A stretch of DNA of 11,265 bases from an uncultured Clostridia bacterium. GTDB taxonomy: Bacteria; Bacillota; Clostridia; Christensenellales; UBA1242. This document shows positions 5,934 through 11,265 of the stretch, piece by piece. Position numbers and translations under genes: made by a program. Location: contig CANQZB010000019.1 of the NCBI GenBank assembly GCA_947628195.1, positions 1-11,265 of the forward strand, in the 5' to 3' direction. Below the pieces are notes generated by a model. That model was given only the letters and a program-made list of their open reading frames with translations. It had not been told where the DNA came from and searched no databases. Numbering within the stretch: position 1 is the first letter of the stretch; the number at the start of each line of letters is the position of its first letter.

Positions 5934-6164
5934 TTATTTTCTTATATAAGTTAAGAACACCAGCACGCCGATAAGCAGAACGGCTATAATTATTAAACTC
6001 AATTTTTCAAACTTTTTTTGGCTTCCGTCATAAATCTTAAAAAATTTAACAATAAGAACTAATATTAAAGACACAAGCAGTAACCAAATGGTTACAAACC
6101 ATAAATTGCTTAAACCTTGTATAAAGTTTACAAATTGATAATAATAAGATTTTATTACGTCCAT
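5934..6164 (-). CDS. Small membrane protein with two predicted helices, 76 aa
   Basis: I do not recognise a family. ATG at 6164 is preceded by AAGGA with suitable spacing and by its own strong promoter. Two hydrophobic segments are plain: about 22-42 (WFVTIWLLLVSLILVLIVKF) and 56-73 (LSLIIIAVLLIGVLVFLTYI). A Lys/Phe-rich hydrophilic linker (KIYDGSQKKFEK) joins them, and the end is RK. The basic linker and tail suggest, by the positive-inside rule, a hairpin with both the linker and one end facing the cytoplasm less clearly. It sits between gpmI and secG, where many relatives have eno or nothing. Proximity to secG makes an envelope or translocon-associated role conceivable, but nothing in the sequence proves it. 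It could be an extra SecG-like or YneF-like protein; I see no diagnostic motif. Confidence 0.82.
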   Translation of the reverse strand: MDVIKSYYYQFVNFIQGLSNLWFVTIWLLLVSLILVLIVKFFKIYDGSQKKFEKLSLIIIAVLLIGVLVFLTYIRK

Positions 6165-6185
6165 ATTTATCCTTATCCTGTGGTA

Positions 6186-6214
6186 ATTTTAACATATTAA
6201 CAGCTGGTTGTCAA
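6186..6214 (-). promoter_or_regulatory. Promoter of the 76 aa membrane protein gene
   Basis: On the minus strand TTGACA (6209-6214), a 17 nt spacer and TAAAAT (6186-6191), preceded by TGT. No terminator is evident between gpmI and this promoter, so read-through from the glycolytic operon is also possible. Confidence 0.85.
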
Positions 6215-6256
6215 TAGTTTTTTAATAATTGGCTTTGGCGAGCGAGTGTAACATTT

Positions 6257-7735
6257 TTATTTATTTAAAATTAAACTTTTCCCTTCAAACGCTTTGTTGG
6301 GTTTAAGTTCCATTAAATCTAACAAGGTTGGAGCAACATCTCTAAGCCCGCCAAACTTTTTCATTTTATATTCTCTATCCCCAAGGGCAACGCACATAAC
6401 CTTATTTAAAGTGTGCGCCATATGAGGTTGGCCCTCTGCGGTGCGCATCTGCTCGGCATTGCCATGGTCCGCCGTAACTAAAACAACATAATTGTTTTTA
6501 AGTGCGCTAACAAGGACCCTTTTTAAGCACTCATCCAAAAATTCAAGCGATTTAACAACTGCTTCGTAATCTCCTGTGTGGCCAAGCATATCCGGATTGG
6601 AAAAGTTCACCATTATAGCATTGTAATTTCTGTTAATTGCCTTAATAGTTTCATCTGCAATTTCTTTTGCACGCATCTTAGGCGTATCTGCAAAATTTTC
6701 CACTTTAAAGGAAGGAACGTGAATTCTATCCTCCCTATCAAAAGGCTCTTCCCTGCCACCGTTTAAGAAATAAGTAACATGCGCGTATTTTGTGCTTTCA
6801 CTTATCTTTATTTGGCTTAAATTAAGCTGGCTTAAATATTCACATAATGTGTCTTTAACAATCACGGAAGGATAGAGTTTAATTGTGTCGGCACTATCTA
6901 CATTTGCCATGGTTACGATTCCGCATTCCAACTCAGTGCTTTGTTTTACAATTTGGCGAAGCCTATCCTCACGGAAGTTAAAAAAGAACAAAACATCCGA
7001 TTTAGATACGCTAAAATTATCTTTTGTGTTAACATGAACAGGCTCAATAAATTGGTCATTTTTGCCTTCTTTATGTTGATTTTGTAAATACGCTTCAATA
7101 TTGTCGGCATCAATACAATTTTTTGTTTTAAACATTGCGTTATAGGCTTTTAAGGTTCTATCCCAATTATTTTCCCTATCCATTGCCCAGGCTCTGCCCG
7201 AAATGCTTGCAATTTCGCAATTTTTTACGCCTTTAATTTTTTGTTTAACATCCACAATGTATTTAAGGCTATCGTAAGGGTCGGTATCGCGCCCGTCTGT
7301 TATCAAATGCAAGTAAATATGATTGGCAAACTCTTTTGCCATATCAATAATTTTATAGGCGTGATTTATATTGCTGTGAACGTTTTTGTCGCTCATCATG
7401 CCAATTAAGTGCAAATTTGACTTGTTTTTCTTTAAATCTGCAAAAATTTTTGCCAATTTTTCATTTTTTTCAAACTCGCCGTTTAAAAAATCATCGTATA
7501 TTTTTTTTATGGTTGACGGAATAATTCTGCCCGCACCGATGGTCATGTGCCCAACTTCGCTTCCGCCCAAATCGCCATTAAAAACTCCAACTGCTTCACC
7601 GCTTGCCTCAAGCAAAGAGTGCGAAAGCAACTTTAATGTTTTTAATGTGGGCGTAAAGGCATTGTCCACCGCATTGAATTTATCCGGTTTGCCTTCACCA
7701 TAACCATCCAAAATTATTAACAGCCCGTTTTTCAT
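6257..7735 (-). CDS. gpmI: 2,3-bisphosphoglycerate-independent phosphoglycerate mutase
   Basis: This cytoplasmic metalloenzyme interconverts 3- and 2-phosphoglycerate through a phosphoserine intermediate. The 492 aa protein (family about 510) carries the alkaline-phosphatase-like metal sites and the inserted phosphotransferase domain. Visible motifs are LIILDGYG (metal Asp10), GGSEVGHMTIGAGR (catalytic Ser59), DKNVHSNINH (His120), ITDGRDTDP (145-153), ISGRAWAMDRENNWDR (178-193), FFNFREDRLRQ (251-261), STKYAHVTYFLNGG (314-327, with Lys316), NPDMLGHTG (Asp382, His386), TADHGNAE (Asp423, His424) and HMAHTLNKV (His441). All metal ligands expected in the family are present. One small deviation is GGSEVGH instead of the usual GNSEVGH. 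The ATG directly abuts the tpiA stop (TAAATG), with an AAAGGGG site inside the tpiA end, so translation is probably coupled. Confidence 0.98.
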   Translation of the reverse strand: MKNGLLIILDGYGEGKPDKFNAVDNAFTPTLKTLKLLSHSLLEASGEAVGVFNGDLGGSEVGHMTIGAGRIIPSTIKKIYDDFLNGEFEKNEKLAKIFADLKKNKSNLHLIGMMSDKNVHSNINHAYKIIDMAKEFANHIYLHLITDGRDTDPYDSLKYIVDVKQKIKGVKNCEIASISGRAWAMDRENNWDRTLKAYNAMFKTKNCIDADNIEAYLQNQHKEGKNDQFIEPVHVNTKDNFSVSKSDVLFFFNFREDRLRQIVKQSTELECGIVTMANVDSADTIKLYPSVIVKDTLCEYLSQLNLSQIKISESTKYAHVTYFLNGGREEPFDREDRIHVPSFKVENFADTPKMRAKEIADETIKAINRNYNAIMVNFSNPDMLGHTGDYEAVVKSLEFLDECLKRVLVSALKNNYVVLVTADHGNAEQMRTAEGQPHMAHTLNKVMCVALGDREYKMKKFGGLRDVAPTLLDLMELKPNKAFEGKSLILNK

Positions 7736-8428
7736 TTATACCCCTTTTACAATTTTTAAAAACTCGTCCAACTTCAAAGAAGCTTTGCCTATTAAAAAGC
7801 CATCAATATTGGCAGATTTAAGTTCTGCAAAATTGGCTTCATTTACACTTCCGCCATATAGCACTTGCGCTTCAAAATTTAGTGCTTTTGCCTGCTTTTT
7901 TATAATTTCTATTGCTTTGTTAATTTCTTTTACAGTTGGCACATTTCCTGTTCCAATTGCCCAAACAGGCTCGTATGCAAAAATAATATTTTTCCCACTT
8001 TCAATTTGTTTTAATGCAGATTTAACCTGATTTTTTAAAATGGATTTATTTTGAGATTTATCTTGTTCGCCAATACATATAACGGGCGTTAACCCGTGGG
8101 TGATGACATTTTTCACTTTGTTGGAAATCACCGCTTCTGTTTCGCCCATCGCTCTGCACTCGCTATGCCCAACAATAACATATTTTACGCCAAATTCTTT
8201 AAGCATTGATGGGCTAATTTGACCTGTGTATTTTTTATCATCACTTTCCGCCGTGTTTTGAGCGCCTAGTGCCACACTTTTGTTTTTTAGGTTAAAAAAC
8301 GGCAAATAAACAAAAGGCGGACACAAAACAATTTTTGTGCCCCTAGCCCTTAAATTATTCATTATTTCGTTAACTTGCAAAAAGAATGACTTATTGCAAT
8401 TCATTTTGTAATTAGCTATAACTAGCAT
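7736..8428 (-). CDS. tpiA: Triosephosphate isomerase
   Basis: This enzyme interconverts dihydroxyacetone phosphate and glyceraldehyde 3-phosphate. The 230 aa barrel is somewhat shorter than the usual 250. It shows NYKMN (Asn6, Lys8), QNTAESDDKKYTGQIS (57-71), the electrophile motif GHSECR (His88), AYEPVWAIGTG with the catalytic Glu153 and the flexible loop 6 (154-161), VLYGGSVN (phosphate site, 189-196) and DGFLIGKASL. The signature is normally GHSERR; here the first Arg is Cys91, a noticeable change at a strongly conserved place, while Glu90 and Arg92 remain. The start has an AGGGG site 5 nt upstream and is 8 nt after the pgk stop. It sits in an operon with pgk upstream and gpmI downstream. 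Confidence 0.98.
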   Translation of the reverse strand: MLVIANYKMNCNKSFFLQVNEIMNNLRARGTKIVLCPPFVYLPFFNLKNKSVALGAQNTAESDDKKYTGQISPSMLKEFGVKYVIVGHSECRAMGETEAVISNKVKNVITHGLTPVICIGEQDKSQNKSILKNQVKSALKQIESGKNIIFAYEPVWAIGTGNVPTVKEINKAIEIIKKQAKALNFEAQVLYGGSVNEANFAELKSANIDGFLIGKASLKLDEFLKIVKGV

Positions 8429-8436
8429 TAAAACCC

Positions 8437-9618
8437 CTATCTATCCTCAATCATTTCTACACAAGGCAATTTTTTACCCTGCAATAACATAAGGCTAGCA
8501 CCGCCACCGGTTGAAATGTGGCTAACTTTTTTAGCAACGCCAAGAGATTGAATTGCCGCAACGCTATCTCCGCCACCAATTACAGAAACGCCTTTGTTTT
8601 TGGCAACATATTTGGCAATTTTATCAGTGCCGTGCCTAAAACGCTCATATTCATAAACGCCCAACGGGCCGTTCCAAACAATTGTTTTTGCCTTTTTAAT
8701 AACTTTTTTAAAGCATTTTATTGTTTTAGGGCCAATATCCATACCCTGATACCCATCCGCAAAGAAGCCACTGCTGAATTTTTTTGTTTCGGCATTTTCG
8801 CTAAATTCTTTTGCGCCGATGTTGTCAATTGGCAGAATAATTCTTACGCCCTTCTCTTTGGCTTTATCTAAAATTTGGCTGGCAAGTTCCAATTTGGAAT
8901 TATCTATCATAGACATGCCCACACTTCCGCCAATAGCCTTAATAAATGTGTAAGCCATGCCACCGCCTATAAGCACTGTATCCACCTTATCCAAAAGATT
9001 TTCAATTACAGGAAGTTTATCTGCAAGTTTTGCCCCGCCCAAAATTGCAACAAATGGATGCTCTGGGTTGTTTAAAACTTTGTTGAACATATTTAATTCT
9101 TGCTCAACCAAAAAACCGCAAACGGCAGGAATATATTTTGCTATGCCGTATGTAGAAGCGTGCTTTCTGTGCGCTGTGCCAAAAGCTTCAAGCACAAAAA
9201 TATCCGCAAGGCTTGCAAGTTTTTTAGCAAAAGCATCGTTGTTAGCCTCTTCTTGCTTATAAAAACGAATATTTTCCAACATTAAAATATCGCCGGATTG
9301 CAAATTATTAATCATTTCGCTGGTGGAATCATCTAACACGTCTTCGGCAAACGAAATAGGCTTATCCAACAATTTTGAAAGCCTGGCAAGAACCGGCCTT
9401 AAAGAAAGTTTTGGGTCAATTTGCCCTTCTGGCCTGCCAAGGTGAGAGCACAAAATTATTTTTGCGCCATGTTCAATTAAATAATTGATAGTAGGCAAGG
9501 TTGCGGTTATGCGGGAGTCGTCAACAATTTTTAGTTCGTTGTTAATTGGAACGTTATAGTCCACCCTCACGAACACGCGCTTGTTAGACACATCAATATC
9601 TCTTATTGTTTTTTTCAT
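8437..9618 (-). CDS. pgk: Phosphoglycerate kinase
   Basis: This kinase transfers phosphate between 1,3-bisphosphoglycerate and ADP, an ATP-producing step of glycolysis. The 393 aa length matches the family. Motifs in order: RVDYNVP (18-24), DDSRI (Arg36), SHLGRPEG (58-65), LENIRFYK (114-121, Arg118), EAFGTAHRKHAST (144-156), LGGAKLADK (193-201, nucleotide-site Lys), DIGPKT (294-299), VWNGPLGVYE (314-323), IGGGDS (347-352) and HISTGGGASL (367-376). Two small oddities: LEAFG replaces the usual NDAFG, and LADK replaces the usual VSDK. The start at 9618 has GGAG spaced for ATG. It is the first gene of a tight three-gene unit and is preceded by its own promoter and a leader of about 50 nt. Confidence 0.98.
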   Translation of the reverse strand: MKKTIRDIDVSNKRVFVRVDYNVPINNELKIVDDSRITATLPTINYLIEHGAKIILCSHLGRPEGQIDPKLSLRPVLARLSKLLDKPISFAEDVLDDSTSEMINNLQSGDILMLENIRFYKQEEANNDAFAKKLASLADIFVLEAFGTAHRKHASTYGIAKYIPAVCGFLVEQELNMFNKVLNNPEHPFVAILGGAKLADKLPVIENLLDKVDTVLIGGGMAYTFIKAIGGSVGMSMIDNSKLELASQILDKAKEKGVRIILPIDNIGAKEFSENAETKKFSSGFFADGYQGMDIGPKTIKCFKKVIKKAKTIVWNGPLGVYEYERFRHGTDKIAKYVAKNKGVSVIGGGDSVAAIQSLGVAKKVSHISTGGGASLMLLQGKKLPCVEMIEDR

Positions 9619-9673
9619 AAAATCTCCAAAATAGAAATGCGAGTAGGTACAATCCCCCTAATATAGTAATGTT

Positions 9674-9701
9674 ATTTTAGCATATATAATTTTTATTTCA
9701 A
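9674..9701 (-). promoter_or_regulatory. Promoter of the pgk-tpiA-gpmI operon
   Basis: On the minus strand TTGAAA (9696-9701), 16 nt and TAAAAT (9674-9679), the last preceded by TGC (extended -10). The leader of about 50 nt contains GGGGG (about 9655-9659) and GTAGGTAC (9643-9650 on the plus strand); no recognised riboswitch or attenuator is seen. Confidence 0.75.
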
Positions 9702-9733
9702 AATATTTTTTATTGTTTTTAACAATTTTTTTG

Positions 9734-9748
9734 TTACAATTTTTGTAA
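9734..9748. repeat. 15 nt perfect palindrome upstream of the pgk promoter
   Basis: TTACAA-TTT-TTGTAA is a perfect inverted repeat 33 nt upstream of the pgk -35 box. It may be an operator or part of a weak terminator for the upstream 171 aa gene. The surrounding 9705-9800 is very AT-rich and contains no gene, so chance is a serious alternative. Confidence 0.35.
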
Positions 9749-9802
9749 GTTTGCATTGATTTTTTTGTTAAATTTAATAAAAAAACGTTAATTTTGTTAA
9801 TT

Positions 9803-10318
9803 TTATTTTAAATAAATTTTTACAATTTTGTTGAATTTTCGGGTCAATTTTCTGTTTTTTACAAAATTTACGCCAAATTTATCACAAAAAATATAAATTT
9901 TATTGTTGGAACAATGCGCCAAAACAGGCTCTATTCTTTTGTTGGAAAGTATTATTTTGTGCTGATTGCCATAGTTTGTGTTTTCGTCCCCAACAACAAA
10001 TGAATAATTCTTAATGTGAATATGCGCCCCTGTTTGAACATTTGTAAGGTGAATTTTATCGCCATCTGTAAAGATAATAGATTTAATTTTTTGATTGGCT
10101 CTAACCTGATAAACCCCAGCAACCACTGTGCAGTGAAGTTTTTTAGATAAATATAACAACTCTTTTGTAACTAATGCAATGCCCAGCAGTTCTTCTTTTA
10201 TATCATAGTTGTAAATTATGCCGTAATTAAAAACAAGCAAGTCGCATTTTGCCAACTTGCAAAAACTATTTATATAAAACGATTTATAACTTCCGCCCGC
10301 AACGCAAATAATTTTCAT
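9803..10318 (-). CDS. Uncharacterised protein, possibly degenerate nitrilase-like
   Basis: This 171 aa protein is not firmly recognised. The N-terminus KIICVAGG is a beta strand plus a Gly turn. ELLYLSKKLHCTVVAGVYQ (about 54-71) followed by KSIIFTDGDKIHLTN (about 79-93) resembles the segment 'lak.....v.G......n...vi..dG......' of carbon-nitrogen hydrolases. The catalytic Glu, Lys and Cys of that family do not appear where expected: DLLVFNYGI replaces the usual 'd..vfPE', and the cysteines present (Cys136, Cys145) lack the usual setting. At 171 aa it is also much shorter than a nitrilase (about 260). I therefore suggest a degenerate or look-alike fold with low confidence. No Shine-Dalgarno sequence is seen at the ATG; TAAAAT ends 5 nt upstream, like the leaderless-type genes. 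Its stop is about 70 nt from the pgk promoter. Confidence 0.75.
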   Translation of the reverse strand: MKIICVAGGSYKSFYINSFCKLAKCDLLVFNYGIIYNYDIKEELLGIALVTKELLYLSKKLHCTVVAGVYQVRANQKIKSIIFTDGDKIHLTNVQTGAHIHIKNYSFVVGDENTNYGNQHKIILSNKRIEPVLAHCSNNKIYIFCDKFGVNFVKNRKLTRKFNKIVKIYLK

Positions 10319-10349
10319 ACAGCATTTTATGAAATTGCGTATGTTTTTG

Positions 10350-10379
10350 TTTATATTGAAACTGCAAATTTTGTGGCAA
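10350..10379 (-). promoter_or_regulatory. Possible promoter of the 171 aa gene
   Basis: On the minus strand TTGCCA (10374-10379) and TATAAA (10350-10355) are separated by 18 nt, each one mismatch from consensus. A competing -10, TAAAAT at 10324-10329, lies 5 nt before the ATG and would give a leaderless mRNA. No ribosome binding site is visible for a transcript starting at the first one. Confidence 0.4.
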
Positions 10380-10387
10380 ATTTTATG

Positions 10388-10702
10388 TTAAATGCAATCC
10401 ACTGTGGCGTCCAAAACCTGCTCTATGCTAGGGTTTTTAATGTAATAAATAATGTTTTTGCCGTTTCTATCCGCAGAAACAATATCTAACGATTTTAAAA
10501 TTTTTAACTGGTGGCTAATTGTGGTTTGATTTTGATTTAAAATGTTAGAAATATCCCCCACGCAAAGCGATTTTAATGTTAATAAAATAATAATTTTAAG
10601 GCGGGTATCGTCAGCAAACGCATAAAAAAATGTAGTTAAACTTTTTATGTTGTTTTTTGTTGGCATAAGCCTTTTTAATAAAAATTCATCTTTAATTTCC
10701 AT
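10388..10702 (-). CDS. ArsR/SmtB family transcriptional regulator
   Basis: The most plausible start is 10702, giving 104 aa. A longer frame reaching 10813 would read hydrophobic codons out of the promoter region and into the divergent gene, so I reject it. The winged helix-turn-helix is clear: FYAFADDTRLKIIILL (26-41), SLCVGDISNILNQNQTTISH (45-64), QLKILKSLDIVSADRNGKNI (65-84) and YYIKN in the wing. The family usually senses metals through a Cys-x-Cys motif in the recognition region; here it is CVG (only Cys47), and another Cys is near the C-terminus (Cys103), so a classical metal site is not evident. It could sense another ligand or redox state. TATAAT ends 6 nt before the ATG with no Shine-Dalgarno sequence, so leaderless translation is predicted. 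It is divergent from the 62 aa hydrophobic peptide gene, its likeliest target. Confidence 0.9.
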   Translation of the reverse strand: MEIKDEFLLKRLMPTKNNIKSLTTFFYAFADDTRLKIIILLTLKSLCVGDISNILNQNQTTISHQLKILKSLDIVSADRNGKNIIYYIKNPSIEQVLDATVDCI

Positions 10703-10708
10703 AAATTG

Positions 10709-10714
10709 ATTATA
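10709..10714 (-). promoter_or_regulatory. Leaderless-type -10 box of the ArsR gene
   Basis: On the minus strand a perfect TATAAT is separated from the ATG at 10702 by exactly 6 nt. No convincing -35 is seen in the AT-rich sequence upstream. An 8 bp palindrome TGTTAACA (10739-10746) lies between this and the divergent promoter and could be part of an operator. Confidence 0.55.
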
Positions 10715-10756
10715 AATAAATAAAAAATAACAAAAAAGTGTTAACAAAAAATTTTT

Positions 10757-10786
10757 TTGACGAATAAATAGATTTAAAGTTAAAAT
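10757..10786 (+). promoter_or_regulatory. Promoter of the 62 aa peptide gene
   Basis: TTGACG (10757-10762), 18 nt and TAAAAT (10781-10786). The start of transcription falls just upstream of the AAAGGAG site at 10792-10798. It is divergent from the ArsR gene, with about 42 nt between the two promoters. Confidence 0.65.
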
Positions 10787-10805
10787 ATAGAAAAGGAGCA
10801 AGAAA

Positions 10806-10994
10806 ATGAACACAACCGCACTTTACATTTTGTTTGCTATTTTAATTTCTGTAATTGCGCAGGCCACAAACACCAACCTTGCCAACAATACCAGCTTTTT
10901 ACTTTTACTGCTACTTGCCCTTGGCGCTTATGGAACACAGGGTGGTGGAAGAGATAATTGCTATGTTTATGGTCAACAACGCAGTTTCATTTAA
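10806..10994 (+). CDS. Small hydrophobic peptide, 62 aa
   Basis: Unrecognised small protein. ATG at 10806 is preceded by AAAGGAG with 7 nt spacing, so expression is well supported. A hydrophobic segment opens the protein (about 5-19, ALYILFAILISVIAQ). An Asn/Thr-rich spacer (20-30) is followed by a second hydrophobic segment (31-41, FLLLLLLALGAY) and a Gly-rich polar end (TQGGGRDNCYVYGQQR) with one Cys. Two short membrane helices or one signal-like plus one anchor segment are possible. It ends at a strong terminator, so it is monocistronic, and lies divergent from an ArsR-family regulator that may control it. It could be a small envelope peptide, a stress-induced membrane protein or a type I-like toxin; none can be shown from sequence. 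Confidence 0.75.
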   Translation: MNTTALYILFAILISVIAQATNTNLANNTSFLLLLLLALGAYGTQGGGRDNCYVYGQQRSFI

Positions 10995-11017
10995 AAAAGG
11001 GCTAATGCCCCTTTTTT
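10993..11017. terminator. Bidirectional terminator between convergent genes
   Basis: A-run, GGGC, TAAT loop, GCCC and T-run (10993-11017) form a 10 bp hairpin with one bulged C. It overlaps the stop codon of the plus-strand 62 aa gene and the stop of the minus-strand TM2 gene and carries U-tracts for both transcripts. Confidence 0.9.
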
Positions 11018-11231
11018 AATTTAACCATTTGGTAACTGCGTTGCCGTCTTTGTCTTTAAATGTTCCGCAAAGAATCATAATAAAGTCAACTAAAACACCG
11101 ATTCCAAATAATCCGAATGTAAAAATGTAAAGAATACCTGTGCCAACTTTACCAACATAGAAGCGGTGAATTCCTAGAGAACCTAAGAAAAAGCATAACA
11201 ATACAGCAACCAATCTTAACTTATTCGACAT
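11016..11231 (-). CDS. TM2 domain-containing membrane protein
   Basis: This 71 aa protein matches the TM2 domain, two transmembrane helices connected by a short turn. Helix 1 is about 6-20 (RLVAVLLCFFLGSLG), followed directly by the signature GIHRFYVGK (20-28), then helix 2 (GILYIFTFGLFGIGVLVDFI, 32-51). The Asp of LVDF near residue 49 is the conserved acidic position of the domain. The C-terminus is a charged tail (FKDKDGNAVTKW). TM2 proteins are widespread in bacteria; their function is generally unknown. The start at 11231 has GGAGGT (11237-11242) 5 nt upstream and is certain. Its promoter is at the window edge. It is complete and alone in its unit. Confidence 0.93.
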   Translation of the reverse strand: MSNKLRLVAVLLCFFLGSLGIHRFYVGKVGTGILYIFTFGLFGIGVLVDFIMILCGTFKDKDGNAVTKWLN

Positions 11232-11248
11232 TTTTTACCTCCATTGAT

Positions 11249-11254
11249 ATAATA
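11249..11254 (-). promoter_or_regulatory. Extended -10 box of the TM2 gene
   Basis: On the minus strand TATTAT preceded by TGC. The spacer runs into a poly-G (minus) tract of eight, 11258-11265, that reaches the window end, so no -35 can be read. Confidence 0.5.
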
Positions 11255-11265
11255 GCACCCCCCCC

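Noticed and set aside
9705..9800. AT-rich inverted repeats as a replication origin or riboswitch
   Set aside because: The repeats are short A/T runs expected by chance in this composition, with no DnaA-box cluster or conserved riboswitch core.
10703..10813. Hydrophobic N-terminal extension of the ArsR protein
   Set aside because: The extension would overlap the divergent promoter and the start of the neighbouring gene, and ArsR proteins of about 100 aa normally lack a membrane segment.
1..11265. CRISPR array, tRNA, rRNA, tmRNA or insertion sequence
   Set aside because: No regularly spaced repeats, cloverleaf, ribosomal RNA stretches, transposase motifs or terminal repeats were seen on either strand.

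Overview
This AT-rich window looks like chromosomal DNA of a low-GC Bacillota (Firmicutes) bacterium, most likely an uncultured clostridium-like lineage. That placement is an inference from three things. The conserved block pgk-tpiA-gpmI ... secG-rnr-smpB is typical of the phylum. Most genes have strong AGGAGG-type ribosome binding sites. Promoters are near-consensus sigma-A type, many with an extended -10 (TGn). TGA acts as a stop and TGG as Trp, so the standard code fits.

Layout from left to right. Positions 1-788 hold a DUF1848 protein on the minus strand, cut off by the window edge. Positions 981-1529 hold a minus-strand protein with a RelB/DinJ-like N-terminus and an unrecognised C-terminal domain. 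A short intergenic stretch carries an orphan coding-like fragment. Two unrecognised small genes follow, a plus-strand 101 aa gene and a minus-strand 81 aa gene, converging on one bidirectional terminator. Then comes the housekeeping block, all on the minus strand and read right to left: pgk, tpiA and gpmI (a tight glycolytic operon), a 76 aa two-helix membrane protein, secG, rnr (RNase R) and smpB. Beyond pgk lie a 171 aa unrecognised protein (weakly nitrilase-like), an ArsR-family regulator divergent from a 62 aa hydrophobic peptide gene, and a TM2-domain protein that nearly reaches the right edge, which ends in a run of eight C.

Pgk, TpiA and GpmI are steps of lower glycolysis; gap and eno, common neighbours in this phylum, are not in this window. 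SecG belongs to the Sec translocon. RNase R and SmpB are functional partners in trans-translation and decay of non-stop mRNA. Visible promoters and terminators split the block into separate units: pgk-tpiA-gpmI, the 76 aa gene with its own promoter, secG with promoter and terminator, rnr with promoter and terminator, and smpB.

The most interesting signals are these. (1) rnr and smpB lack a Shine-Dalgarno sequence and share an extended -10 box exactly 6 nt before the ATG, so both are predicted to make leaderless mRNAs; arsR has the same spacing. (2) A relic of a second SmpB C-terminal tail sits in another frame just downstream of smpB. (3) The RelB/DinJ-like domain is fused to a large unknown domain and has no adjacent toxin gene. 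No complete new multi-gene defence or mobile system is evident; the accessory genes at both ends are small orphans.
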